Shown: piece by piece, positions 8,308 to 15,651 of the stretch
How positions within the stretch are numbered: the stretch's first letter is position 1
How the letters are laid out: every line of letters starts with the position of its first letter
Origin: CAZEDU01 sp964511185
GTDB taxonomy: Bacteria; Myxococcota; Myxococcia; Myxococcales; Myxococcaceae
Length of the DNA: 25,633 nt
Assembly (NCBI GenBank): GCA_964511185.1
Contig: CAZEDU010000073.1
Location: 1 to 25,633, forward strand
Direction of reading: 5' to 3'
Program-made: the position numbers and the translations under genes
Notes under the pieces: generated by a model
Seen by the model: the letters and a program-made list of their open reading frames with translations, nothing else
What the model was told of the DNA's origin: nothing
Databases searched by the model: none

Positions 8308-8336
8308 GTCGAATGTCCCCCTGCGAAGTCCGGTCG

Positions 8337-9086
8337 CTACTTCTTCGCGCGTTTCTCCAGAAACGCCGTCATGCGCTCGCGCTTCTCCGGCGAGTCGAAG
8401 AGCAGCGCCTGCCCGAGCCGCTCGATCGGCCCCGCGTCGGCGCCTTTGGCGAGCGCGTTGAGCGAAACCTTCGCCACCTGCACCGCGAGCGGGGCGTTCT
8501 GCGCGATCTGCTGGGCGACCTGCTTGGCCGCCTGCAGGGCGTCGGCGTCCACCAGCCGCTCGAACAGGCCGAGCGCGAACGCCTCGTCGGCGTCGAGGAG
8601 TCGCCCGGTGAAGACCAGATCCTTCGCGCGGCCCAGGCCGACCAGCCGCGGCAGCCGCCAGGTGCCGCCCGCCGCCGGGTAGATGCCCAGGCTCGTCTCC
8701 GGCAGACCGACCTTGGCCGACCTGGAGGCGACGCGGAGATCGCAGCTCAGCGCCAGCTCGAGCCCGCCGCCCAGCGCGAAGCCGTCGATGGCGGCGATGG
8801 TCGGCCGCGGAAAGTCCTCCACGCGCTGGAAGAGCGACGCGTTGATCGCGAAGAACGCTTCCCGGTGCGTGCGCTCGCGCAGCTCGGCGATGTCGGCGCC
8901 GCCGGCGAACGCCTTGCCGCCGGCGCCGGAGAGGACGACCACCTTCACGTCCTCGAGCGCCGCCCAGGCGTCGAGCAGCGCGGTGAGCTCGCGCACCATC
9001 TCGAGGTTGATGGCGTTGCGCACCTCGGGCCGGTTCAGCTCGATGTGGCCCACCCCTGCTTCGATGGTCGTCTTCAGCGTCGCCAT
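8337..9086 (-). CDS. Enoyl-CoA hydratase/isomerase (crotonase family)
   Basis: The 249-residue product has the typical length for a crotonase. Seen: LNRPEVRNAIN, FAGGADIAEL (oxyanion-hole region), ALGGGLELALSCDLRVA with the first Glu position, and GLPETSLGIYPAAGGTWRLPRL with the second Glu. Both catalytic glutamates expected of hydratases are present, so trans-2-enoyl-CoA hydration is likely, with isomerase activity possible. The ATG at 9086 was selected because the conserved N-terminus (MATLKTTIEAGVGHIEL) starts there and AAGG lies just upstream. The frame continues upstream only as a shadow of the lipoprotein gene. It begins 20 bases after the lipoprotein stop and is followed closely by the hydroxyacyl-CoA dehydrogenase that would act on its product. 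Confidence 0.93.
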   Translation of the reverse strand: MATLKTTIEAGVGHIELNRPEVRNAINLEMVRELTALLDAWAALEDVKVVVLSGAGGKAFAGGADIAELRERTHREAFFAINASLFQRVEDFPRPTIAAIDGFALGGGLELALSCDLRVASRSAKVGLPETSLGIYPAAGGTWRLPRLVGLGRAKDLVFTGRLLDADEAFALGLFERLVDADALQAAKQVAQQIAQNAPLAVQVAKVSLNALAKGADAGPIERLGQALLFDSPEKRERMTAFLEKRAKK

Positions 9087-9106
9087 ATCGCCTTCGGGGA
9101 CGAGCG

Positions 9107-10117
9107 TTACTGGACCACCGCGCCGGCGAAGTCGTTGGCGCAGTCTTGCGGGTAGAGCACCCAGATGTACTTGGCGGTGGTGCCCGGGACGTTCGCCTCG
9201 TTGCGGCGGCAGCTCGAGCTCACGCCGCCGTCTTCGCACGGCGCGTGCGCGTACGAGTCCCACACGCCGCGAATGCCGTCCGGGAACACGACCGAGCCGC
9301 CGTCGTTCGCCACCGCGCGGAAGTCGCAGCGCGGCGGGCCGCCGTCGGTGGGCGAGGTGCCGAACGTCTTGTAGTTGTTCACCAGGATCGCCTGAGCGCC
9401 GCCGTCCACCTGGAAGCCGAAGTAGACCGTGTCGTTGTTGAGGCTGGAGATGCGGTCGAACGGGGGCGGGTTCGGGTTGTCCATCACCAGCGGGCCGGGG
9501 AAGTGCACGCGGGTGCCGGCGAGCTCGCGGCCGCCGTCGGCAGATGGGAAGTGGGCGGGCGCCACGTTGTCATCTGGCGGGGTGGCCGTGCCGGTCTTGG
9601 TGAGGACCAGCTTGCCGCTCTTCCCAACGCAGCCGAACTGGCTCTTGAGCGCGAAGCGGTAGGCGGTGCGATCGTTGAAGCGCGAGATCTGACCGAGGTA
9701 CCCCTCGATGTCGAGGACGTCGCCGATCTCGGGCCGGTAGTCACCTGGCTCGTCCGTGTAGAACTTGTCTACGTAGATGCCGCTCGTCGGCTCGTCGGGA
9801 TCCTGCACCCAGAACTGCGCGAGCCAGTCGTCGCCGCTCCCCAGGTGGGTGTCGTCGATCGCCGTCACCACCACGCCCTTCACGCTCAGGTGGTCGTCGC
9901 AGAACTTCGCCGCCTTGGCCTGCGCGATGGTGACTTCCTTGATGCCGCCGTCCGCGCCGTTGTTGTTGTTATTGTTTTGACCGCCATCCAAGCAGACGCC
10001 GACGCAGCCGGCATCGACTCCCGGCAGCGGGTCACGGCTCGTGCCGCAGCCCACCATCCAGAGCGTGCCCAGACCTACGGATGCGAGAACCCCCCCGAGG
10101 GTCTTCCAGGACTTCAT
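9107..10117 (-). CDS. Exported lipoprotein with OB-fold-like domain (DUF5689-like)
   Basis: The 336-residue product starts with a lipoprotein signal peptide; the hydrophobic stretch ends in a lipobox-like MVGC near residue 24, so it is expected to be anchored to a membrane by lipidation. A short Asp/Gly linker and an Asn6 tract follow. The folded part contains LSVKGVVVTAIDDTH, FWVQDPDEPTSGIYV and IGDVLDIEGYLGQI, the pattern of the OB-fold or DUF5689-type domains found in secreted proteins of many delta-proteobacteria. Several Cys in the C-terminal part may form disulfides. The ATG at 10117 has AGGAG 8 bases upstream. It is the first gene of the minus-strand group with a hydratase, a dehydrogenase and a kinase, an unexpected partner for cytosolic CoA enzymes. 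Confidence 0.8.
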   Translation of the reverse strand: MKSWKTLGGVLASVGLGTLWMVGCGTSRDPLPGVDAGCVGVCLDGGQNNNNNNGADGGIKEVTIAQAKAAKFCDDHLSVKGVVVTAIDDTHLGSGDDWLAQFWVQDPDEPTSGIYVDKFYTDEPGDYRPEIGDVLDIEGYLGQISRFNDRTAYRFALKSQFGCVGKSGKLVLTKTGTATPPDDNVAPAHFPSADGGRELAGTRVHFPGPLVMDNPNPPPFDRISSLNNDTVYFGFQVDGGAQAILVNNYKTFGTSPTDGGPPRCDFRAVANDGGSVVFPDGIRGVWDSYAHAPCEDGGVSSSCRRNEANVPGTTAKYIWVLYPQDCANDFAGAVVQ

Positions 10118-10193
10118 GTTGCTTCTCCTGTGGATTTTCAGTCGGCCTGCTCTTACAAGCCTCGCGTCGGCCCGGCCGGATGCGAGCGCGGGC

Positions 10194-10223
10194 CTTATAC
10201 GTTCCGGCCCAGAGGCGAAGCAA
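10194..10223 (-). promoter_or_regulatory. Candidate promoter for the lipoprotein-hydratase-dehydrogenase-kinase group
   Basis: On the minus strand TTGCTT (plus 10218-10223) and TATAAG (plus 10194-10199) are separated by 18 bases, about 76 bases before the lipoprotein ATG. The -10 is a good match and the -35 a partial one. It lies in the 122-base divergent gap shared with the MDR dehydrogenase gene. Confidence 0.3.
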
Positions 10224-10239
10224 GGAGCCAAGAAGCCCA

Positions 10240-11268
10240 GTGAAAGCCGTCGCTTTTTCACAGCACGGTGACGAATCGGTGCTGTCGCTGATCGACGTTC
10301 CGGAGCCGGCGCCGTCGGCCCGCGGCGTGGTCGTGAGGGTCAAGGCAGTCGCCTTGAATCACTTGGACATTTGGGTCCGCAAAGGCTGGCCTGGCCTCAA
10401 GCTCCAGTTCCCGCACATTCTCGGGAGCGACATCGCGGGCGTGGTGGAGCGCGTCGGCCCCGAGGTCACGGATGTGGCACCGGGCATGGAGGTCGTGGTG
10501 AATCCCGGCCTGTCGTGTGGGGCGTGCGCGGCGTGCCTGCTCGGCGACGACAACCTGTGCAAGTCGTACCGGATCATCGGCGAGCACGTCACCGGCGGCT
10601 ACGCGGAGCAGCTCGCGGTGCCGCGGCAGAACCTTTTGCCCAAGCCCAAGTCGCTCTCGTTCGCCGAGGCGGCGTGCGTGCCGCTCACCTTCCTGACCGC
10701 GTGGACGATGCTGGTGCGGCGCGCGCAGCTCAAGGCGGGCGAGACCGTGCTGGTGCAGGCGGCGGGCTCGGGCGTCGGCAGCGCCGCGGTGCAGATCGCC
10801 AAGCTGCTCGGCGCGCGGGTCATCGCCACCGCGTCGACCGAGGCGAAGCTCGAGAAGGCGCGCGCGCTCGGCGCCGACCACCTGATCAACTACCGCGAGA
10901 AGAACTTCCTCGAGGAAGTGAAGCGCATCACCGACCGCCAGATGGTCGACGTGGTGTTCGAGCACGTCGGCGGCGAGACCTTCGAGAAGAGCGTCGCGTG
11001 CCTGCCTTACGGCGGCCGGCTCGTCACTTGCGGCGCGACCGCGGGCCCGAACGTGAAGCTCGACCTGCGGGTGCTCTTCTACAAGCGGATCTCGCTGCTC
11101 GGCTCCACGATGGGCTCGAAGGGCGACCTGTACCGCATTCTCGAGCTGGTCGAGGAAGGCCGGCTCAAGCCCGTGCTCGACCGAACGCTCCCGCTCGCGC
11201 AGGCCGCCGAGGCGCACCGGCTGCTGTCGGACCGGACGGCGTTCGGAAACATCGTGCTGTTGCCCTGA
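10240..11268 (+). CDS. Zinc-type alcohol dehydrogenase-like oxidoreductase (MDR superfamily)
   Basis: The 342-residue product has the MDR two-domain layout. The N-terminal catalytic domain has NHLDIWVRKGWPGL and GSDIAGVVERVG, where classical zinc ADHs have GHE. The structural-zinc lobe is CGACAACLLGDDNLC at about 90-104, with its Cys ligands visible. The nucleotide motif is GSGVGSAAVQIAKLLGARV at about 177-195. Substrate specificity cannot be read; NAD(P)-linked oxidation or enoyl reduction are both possible. The GTG at 10240 was chosen: AAGGAG lies at 10222-10227 and the conserved N-terminus VKAVAFSQHG starts here. Earlier in-frame codons overlap the divergent promoter region. The thiolase starts 27 bases after its stop, so it leads a likely four-gene operon. 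Confidence 0.9.
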   Translation: MKAVAFSQHGDESVLSLIDVPEPAPSARGVVVRVKAVALNHLDIWVRKGWPGLKLQFPHILGSDIAGVVERVGPEVTDVAPGMEVVVNPGLSCGACAACLLGDDNLCKSYRIIGEHVTGGYAEQLAVPRQNLLPKPKSLSFAEAACVPLTFLTAWTMLVRRAQLKAGETVLVQAAGSGVGSAAVQIAKLLGARVIATASTEAKLEKARALGADHLINYREKNFLEEVKRITDRQMVDVVFEHVGGETFEKSVACLPYGGRLVTCGATAGPNVKLDLRVLFYKRISLLGSTMGSKGDLYRILELVEEGRLKPVLDRTLPLAQAAEAHRLLSDRTAFGNIVLLP

Positions 11269-11295
11269 CGTTCCTTCCTTCGCTAGGTGTGGCCC

Positions 11296-12495
11296 ATGTC
11301 CGAAGCGCTGATCATCGATGCCCTGCGTACGCCGATTGGAAAGCACCGCGGCGCGCTCAAGGATGTCCGCCCCGACGACCTGGCCGCGCTGGTGATTCGG
11401 GCGCTGATCGCCCGCGCCGGCGTGCCGGCCGAGAGGGTCGACGAGGTCTACCTCGGCTGCGCCAACCAAGCGGGCGAGGACAACCGCAACGTCGCGCGCA
11501 TGGCGGTGCTGCTTGCGGGCATGCCGCAGTCGGTGCCCGCCGCGACGGTGAACCGGCTGTGCGGCAGCGGGATGGAGGCGGTGGCTCAAGGCTGCCGGAT
11601 GATCCGCTCCGGCGAGGCCGACGTGGTCGTCGCGGGGGGCGTCGAGTCGATGACGCGCGCGCCCTGGTCGATGCCGAAGCCGCCGGACGGGTTCCCCACC
11701 GGCAAGTGGGAGCTGTACGACACCTCGCTCGGCTGGCGTTACCCGAACCCCAAGCTCGCGGCGATGTTCCCGCTCGAGCAGATGGGCGAGACGGCGGAGA
11801 ACGTCGCGGCCGAACACCGCATCTCGCGCGCGGACCAAGACGCGTTCGCGCTCGAGTCGCACCGCCGCGCGATCGCCGCGCAGCAGGCCAAGCGCTTCGA
11901 CGACGAGCTGGTGCCCGTCGAGATCGCGCAGCGGAAGGGCCCGTCGGTCTGGGTGCGCGCCGACGAAGGGCCGCGCGCCGACACGAGCCTGGAGAAGCTG
12001 TCGAGCCTGAAGGCCGCGTTCCGCGACGGCGGCACGGTGACGGCGGGCAACTCGTCGACCCTGAACGACGGCGCCTCGGCGGTGCTGTTGATGAGCGAGA
12101 AGGCCGCGAAGGCGTTCGGCAAGAAGCCGCTCGCGCGCTACGTGAGCTCCGGGAGCGCGGGGGTGGACCCGCGCATGATGGGCATCGGCCCGGTGCCCGC
12201 GTCGAACAAGGCGCTCAGCGCCGCGGGGTGGAAGGGTTCGGGCCTGGACCTGGTGGAGCTGAACGAGGCGTTCGCGGCGCAGGCGCTGGCGTGCGTGCGG
12301 CAGCTGTCGCTCGACCCTTCGCGCGTGAACGTGAACGGCGGCGCGATCGCGCTCGGCCACCCACTCGGGATGAGCGGCGCGCGGATCCTCACGACGCTGG
12401 TGCACGAGATGAAGCGGCGCGGCGCCAAGCGCGGGCTCGCGAGCATGTGCATCGGCGTGGGCCAGGGCATCGCAATGACCGTGGAGGCAGCATGA
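11296..12495 (+). CDS. pcaF: Thiolase, 3-oxoadipyl-CoA thiolase type (PcaF/PaaJ)
   Basis: This is a 399-residue degradative thiolase. Seen: nucleophile Cys89 in NRLCGSGM, the GCANQAGEDNRNVARMA stretch, VVAGGVESMTRAPW, MGIGPVPA, GGAIALGHPLGMSGAR (catalytic His) and the second catalytic Cys in CIGVGQG. From memory of the family, the CANQAGEDNRNVARMA segment and the MGIGPVPA context are particularly close to beta-ketoadipyl-CoA thiolases, which split 3-oxoadipyl-CoA into succinyl-CoA and acetyl-CoA. A generic acetyl-CoA acetyltransferase role cannot be excluded. The ATG at 11296 is preserved by an AGGTG 6 bases upstream; a GTG at 11287 is less likely. Its stop overlaps the start of the next gene (ATGA), implying translational coupling. 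Confidence 0.9.
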   Translation: MSEALIIDALRTPIGKHRGALKDVRPDDLAALVIRALIARAGVPAERVDEVYLGCANQAGEDNRNVARMAVLLAGMPQSVPAATVNRLCGSGMEAVAQGCRMIRSGEADVVVAGGVESMTRAPWSMPKPPDGFPTGKWELYDTSLGWRYPNPKLAAMFPLEQMGETAENVAAEHRISRADQDAFALESHRRAIAAQQAKRFDDELVPVEIAQRKGPSVWVRADEGPRADTSLEKLSSLKAAFRDGGTVTAGNSSTLNDGASAVLLMSEKAAKAFGKKPLARYVSSGSAGVDPRMMGIGPVPASNKALSAAGWKGSGLDLVELNEAFAAQALACVRQLSLDPSRVNVNGGAIALGHPLGMSGARILTTLVHEMKRRGAKRGLASMCIGVGQGIAMTVEAA

Positions 12496-13310
12496 GCGCG
12501 AAGCGAGATTGGACGCAGCCGTCGAACGAGAAGCTGGTCGACTATCAGGTGAAGGAAGGCGTCGCGGTCCTCACGCTCAACGACCCGCCGGCCAACACCT
12601 ATTCGTACGCGATGATGCGGCAGCTCGACGACGCCATCCTGCGCGCGCGCTTCGACAACGCGGCGCACGTGATCGTCATCACCGGCGCGGGGACCAAGTT
12701 CTTCTGCGCGGGCGCCAACATCCAGATGCTTCAAGAGGTGGATCCCACCTTCAAGTACTACTTCTGCACGCACGCCAACGAGACGCTCAACCGGCTCGAG
12801 CAGACGCCGAAGCTCGTCATCGCGGCGATCAACGGCCACTGCGTCGGCGGGGGGCTGGAGGTCGCGCTCGCCGCCGACCTGCGCGTGGCGGCGAAGGGCG
12901 AACAGAAGATCGGCCTGCCCGAGGTGAACCTGGGCGTGCTGCCGGGCACCGGCGGGACCCAGCGGCTCGCCCGGCTGCTGGGCCGCGCGAAGGCGATGGA
13001 GCTGATGGTCGAGGGCAAGAACCTCTCGGTCGACGAGGCCCACGGGCTGGGCTTGGTGAACAAGGTCTTCGCGAGCGACGGCTTCCTGGAGCACGCCCTG
13101 GCGTACGCGCGCGACTTCGTGCCCCCGAAGAAGGCGGCGCGCGCGGTCGGGCACATCAAGCGCGCGGTCATCTCGGGCCTCGAGGTGGGGTTCGGGGAAG
13201 GCCTGGCGCTCGAGCGCGAGCTGCAGCAGCGGCTCTTCATCAGCGAGGACGCGGCGGAGGGCATTCGGGCCTTCAACGAGAAGCGCGCGCCGCAGTTCAA
13301 GGGCCAGTGA
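12492..13310 (+). CDS. Enoyl-CoA hydratase/isomerase (crotonase family), second copy
   Basis: The 272-residue crotonase has both Glu positions: GGGLEVALAADLRVA and GLPEVNLGVLPGTGGTQRL. The oxyanion region is FFCAGANIQML. The segment FKYYFCTHANETLNRLEQ closely resembles the equivalent part of BoxC in this window (FKxxFCxxxNETxxxLE), while the other crotonase at 8337-9086 lacks it. The start ATG overlaps the thiolase stop (ATGA at 12492-12495), with GGAGG 4 bases upstream. Its stop in turn overlaps a GTG that begins the broken glycerophosphodiesterase. Hydration or isomerisation of a dehydroadipyl-CoA intermediate would fit the neighbouring thiolase (inference). Confidence 0.92.
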   Translation: MSAKRDWTQPSNEKLVDYQVKEGVAVLTLNDPPANTYSYAMMRQLDDAILRARFDNAAHVIVITGAGTKFFCAGANIQMLQEVDPTFKYYFCTHANETLNRLEQTPKLVIAAINGHCVGGGLEVALAADLRVAAKGEQKIGLPEVNLGVLPGTGGTQRLARLLGRAKAMELMVEGKNLSVDEAHGLGLVNKVFASDGFLEHALAYARDFVPPKKAARAVGHIKRAVISGLEVGFGEGLALERELQQRLFISEDAAEGIRAFNEKRAPQFKGQ

Positions 13311-14079
13311 CCCACCCGTTCCTGCGCGGGCTCCGCCCTACCCTGCACATCAGCCATCGCGGCCCGAGAACACGCTGGCCGCGTTCGAGCAGGCGGTGGC
13401 GCGGTACCAGACCGACGTGCTCGAGCTCGACGTGCACCTGACGCGGGACGGGCAGGTCATCGTCTCGCACGACGCGACGGTCGATCGCTGCACCGACGGC
13501 ACTGGGGAGATTGCCCAGCTGTCGTTCGCCGAGCTGCGCGCGCTCGACGCGGGCTTCCGCTTCTCGCCGAACGCCATGCACTACCCTTACCGGGGTCGCG
13601 GCGTGAAGCTGCCCTCGCTCGTCGAAGTGCTGCGCCGCTTCCCGACGCGGCTCAACATCGAGCTCAAGTCGCAGCGGCCCGAGGCGCCCGAAGCGCTCGC
13701 GCGCGTCCTGCGCGAGGAAGAAGCGTTCGACCGGGTGTGCATCGGCGCGGAGGACGACGCGGTCGCCGCGCGGCTGGTTCAGCTGGCACCCGAGGCGTGT
13801 CACTTCTACCCGCGGGAGGCGCTCGGCGCGTTCGTGATGGCGGTGCGCTCGGGCGAGCCCCCGCCGCGGGACGAGCGCTTCTCCGTGCTCGACATGCCGC
13901 TCTACTTCCAGGGCATTCGGCTCTTCGACGAGGCGCTGCGGGCCGCGGCCGCCGAGCACGGCAAGTGGGTCAACGTGTGGACGATCGACGACCCGGTCGA
14001 GATGCGGCAGCTCGTGAAGGAAGGCGTGGGCGGGGTCATGACGGATCGACCCGACTTGCTCCGCGCCGAGCTTTCCTAA
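13307..14079 (+). pseudogene. Glycerophosphodiester phosphodiesterase, frameshifted in the HRG-PENT motif
   Basis: GDPD family enzymes hydrolyse glycerophosphodiesters to glycerol 3-phosphate and an alcohol. The natural start is GTG at 13307, overlapping the preceding stop, and gives a short leader ending in ISHRG (catalytic His-Arg, CAT CGC at 13355-13360). The family motif normally continues HRG, about five residues, PENTLAAF. Here GGC is followed directly by the PENTLAAFEQAVARYQTD coding sequence in another frame (GAG at 13366). About 13 or 16 bases are missing relative to the family and the frame is broken. Downstream in the second frame the gene is intact: LELDVHLTRDGQVIVSHDATVDRCTDG (metal and catalytic residues), LNIELKSQ, WTIDDP and GVMTDRP. 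Either a true recent deletion or an assembly error. Translation from ATG at 13396 would lack the catalytic HRG. Confidence 0.85.
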
Positions 14080-14108
14080 GGCGCGCACGGCGGTATGTTC
14101 GCCGCCCT

Positions 14109-15524
14109 ATGCAGACGACCTTGGACGCGCTCAGGAGCGCAAACCTGTCCTTCACCGCCGCGTATCCGGGGGATTCGGATCGACGACAGCCGGTGCACAC
14201 GGTCTACGGCGGCGCGCACCTGTTCAAGGCGAACACCGCTCAGCGCTCGGCGGAGATCGCGCTCGCCGCGATGACGGAGCACGCGCCCGACTTCGCGGCG
14301 TTCGCGCGGGCGCTCGGCTTGCTGGGAGCGGAGAGGCTGCCCAAGGCCGCCGCGCAGGTGAAGGCGCTGGAGAAGAAGCTCGGCGCGATGAAGCCGGAGA
14401 AGGCGCGCGCGGCCGCAGGGTGGCTGCCGTACGTGATTCACCGACGCGTCCTCGACAAGCTGTCGCGGGAGGCGATGGAGGACTTCCGCATCGACTTCGA
14501 GGACGGCTACGGCAACCGGCCCGACGCGGAGGAGGACGGCCACGCGGTGAGCGCGGCCGAGGAGGTCGCGCGCGGCATGCGGGAAGGCACGCTGCCGCCG
14601 TTCATCGGCATTCGCATCAAGACGTTCTCCGAGGAGCTGCGCGCGCGCAGCATGCGGACGCTCGACCTGTTCGTGACGACCTTGGTGAGGCGCACCGGCG
14701 GGAAGCTGCCGGAGAACTTCGTGGTCACGCTGCCGAAGGTGAACATCCCCGAGCAGGTCGCTGCGTTGGTCGCGCTGTTCGAAGGGCTCGAGTCGAGCCT
14801 GAGGCTGCCGCCTGGCGCGCTCAAGATGGAGCTGATGGTCGAGACGACTCAGGCGATCATCGACCGGCAAGGGCAGATCGCGCTGCCGGCGCTGATCGCG
14901 GCGGCCCGCGGGCGCTGCACCGGCGCGCACTTCGGAACGTACGACTACACCGCGAGCTGCAGCATCACCGCCGCGCACCAGCGGATGGACCACCCCGCGT
15001 GCGACTTCGCCAAGCACGTGATGAAGGTGTCGCTCGCGGGGACCGGCGTGATGCTCTCCGACGGCGCGACGAACATCATGCCGATCGGCCCGCACAAGGC
15101 CGCGCCTGGCAAGAAGCTGAGCGCCAAGCAGCTCGCGGAGAACCGTGAGGCGGTGCACCGCGGCTGGCGCATCGCGTATGGGCACATTCAGCACTCGCTG
15201 GTGAATGGGTTTTATCAAGGGTGGGATCTGCACCCCGCGCAGTTCCCGGCGCGCTACGGCGCGGTCTACGCGTTCTTCCTGGAAGGGCTCGAGTCCGCCG
15301 GCGCGCGGCTGAAGTCGTTCATGAACAAGGCCGCGCAGGCGACGCTGCTCGGCGACGTGTTCGACGACGCGGCGACCGGACAGGGGTTGCTCAACTATTT
15401 CCTACGGGCGATCAACTGCGGGGCGATCACCACAGAGGAAGCCGAGGAGATGACCGGCATGACGACCGAGGAGATCCGCTCGCGGTCATTCGTGAAGATC
15501 CTCGCGGGCCGACGCGCCGCTTGA
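14109..15524 (+). CDS. CitE/HpcH-like aldolase superfamily protein (DUF6986 type)
   Basis: This is a 471-residue protein of the phosphoenolpyruvate/pyruvate TIM-barrel superfamily. Seen: YPGDSDRRQPVHTVYGGAHLF near the N-terminus, the acidic metal-site-like IDFEDGYG at 128-135, FIGIRIKTFSEE, VVTLPKVN, KMELMVETTQAIID with the barrel Glu, and FGTYDYTASCSIT. Databases often label such proteins aldolase/citrate lyase family or, misleadingly, phosphoenolpyruvate kinase; the function is not established to my knowledge. The ATG at 14109 begins the conserved N-terminus; no strong Shine-Dalgarno is seen. The gene is convergent with the five-gene urate operon, separated only by a repeat element. A role in using glyoxylate or ureidoglycolate is suggested by that context (inference). 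Confidence 0.85.
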   Translation: MQTTLDALRSANLSFTAAYPGDSDRRQPVHTVYGGAHLFKANTAQRSAEIALAAMTEHAPDFAAFARALGLLGAERLPKAAAQVKALEKKLGAMKPEKARAAAGWLPYVIHRRVLDKLSREAMEDFRIDFEDGYGNRPDAEEDGHAVSAAEEVARGMREGTLPPFIGIRIKTFSEELRARSMRTLDLFVTTLVRRTGGKLPENFVVTLPKVNIPEQVAALVALFEGLESSLRLPPGALKMELMVETTQAIIDRQGQIALPALIAAARGRCTGAHFGTYDYTASCSITAAHQRMDHPACDFAKHVMKVSLAGTGVMLSDGATNIMPIGPHKAAPGKKLSAKQLAENREAVHRGWRIAYGHIQHSLVNGFYQGWDLHPAQFPARYGAVYAFFLEGLESAGARLKSFMNKAAQATLLGDVFDDAATGQGLLNYFLRAINCGAITTEEAEEMTGMTTEEIRSRSFVKILAGRRAA

Positions 15525-15529
15525 TGTGG

Positions 15530-15644
15530 GGGGACTGTCCCTGAAGGGGACTGTCCCCGGGTTGCCCAAGCCCATAAAACCAAGCACGTCGTCGGTGATG
15601 CGCCTCGCAACGACCGGGGACAGTCCCCTCTGGGGACAGTCCCC
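15530..15644. repeat. GGGGACTGTCCCC palindromic repeat element, copy B (paired, inverted, MITE-like)
   Basis: The left end carries two palindromes in tandem (15530-15541 and 15546-15558, period 16). The right end carries two (15616-15628 and 15632-15644, period 16) in the complementary version GGGGACAGTCCCC. The whole 115-base unit is therefore an inverted repeat with paired ends and a 57-base interior. The interior contains GGGTTGCCCAAGCCCATAAA and CGCCTCGCAACGACC, parts of which recur in copy A. It fills the gap between two convergent stops. It looks like a REP-type or MITE-like non-autonomous element; no transposase is in the window. Confidence 0.88.
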
Positions 15645-15651
15645 AATTTTC

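Noticed and set aside
5422..8682. Open frame of over 1000 codons on the plus strand opposite the kinase and dehydrogenase
   Set aside because: Arg-rich, low-complexity translation with no motif; it is the antisense shadow of well-supported genes in GC-rich DNA.
9965..9986. Asn-tract coding triplets as a phase-variable microsatellite
   Set aside because: Only six triplets with mixed AAC/AAT codons; triplet changes would not shift frame, and such linkers are common in secreted proteins.
13396..14079. Intact shorter glycerophosphodiesterase starting at ATG 13396
   Set aside because: It would lack the HRG and PENT motifs needed for catalysis, and both are recognisable just upstream in broken frames.
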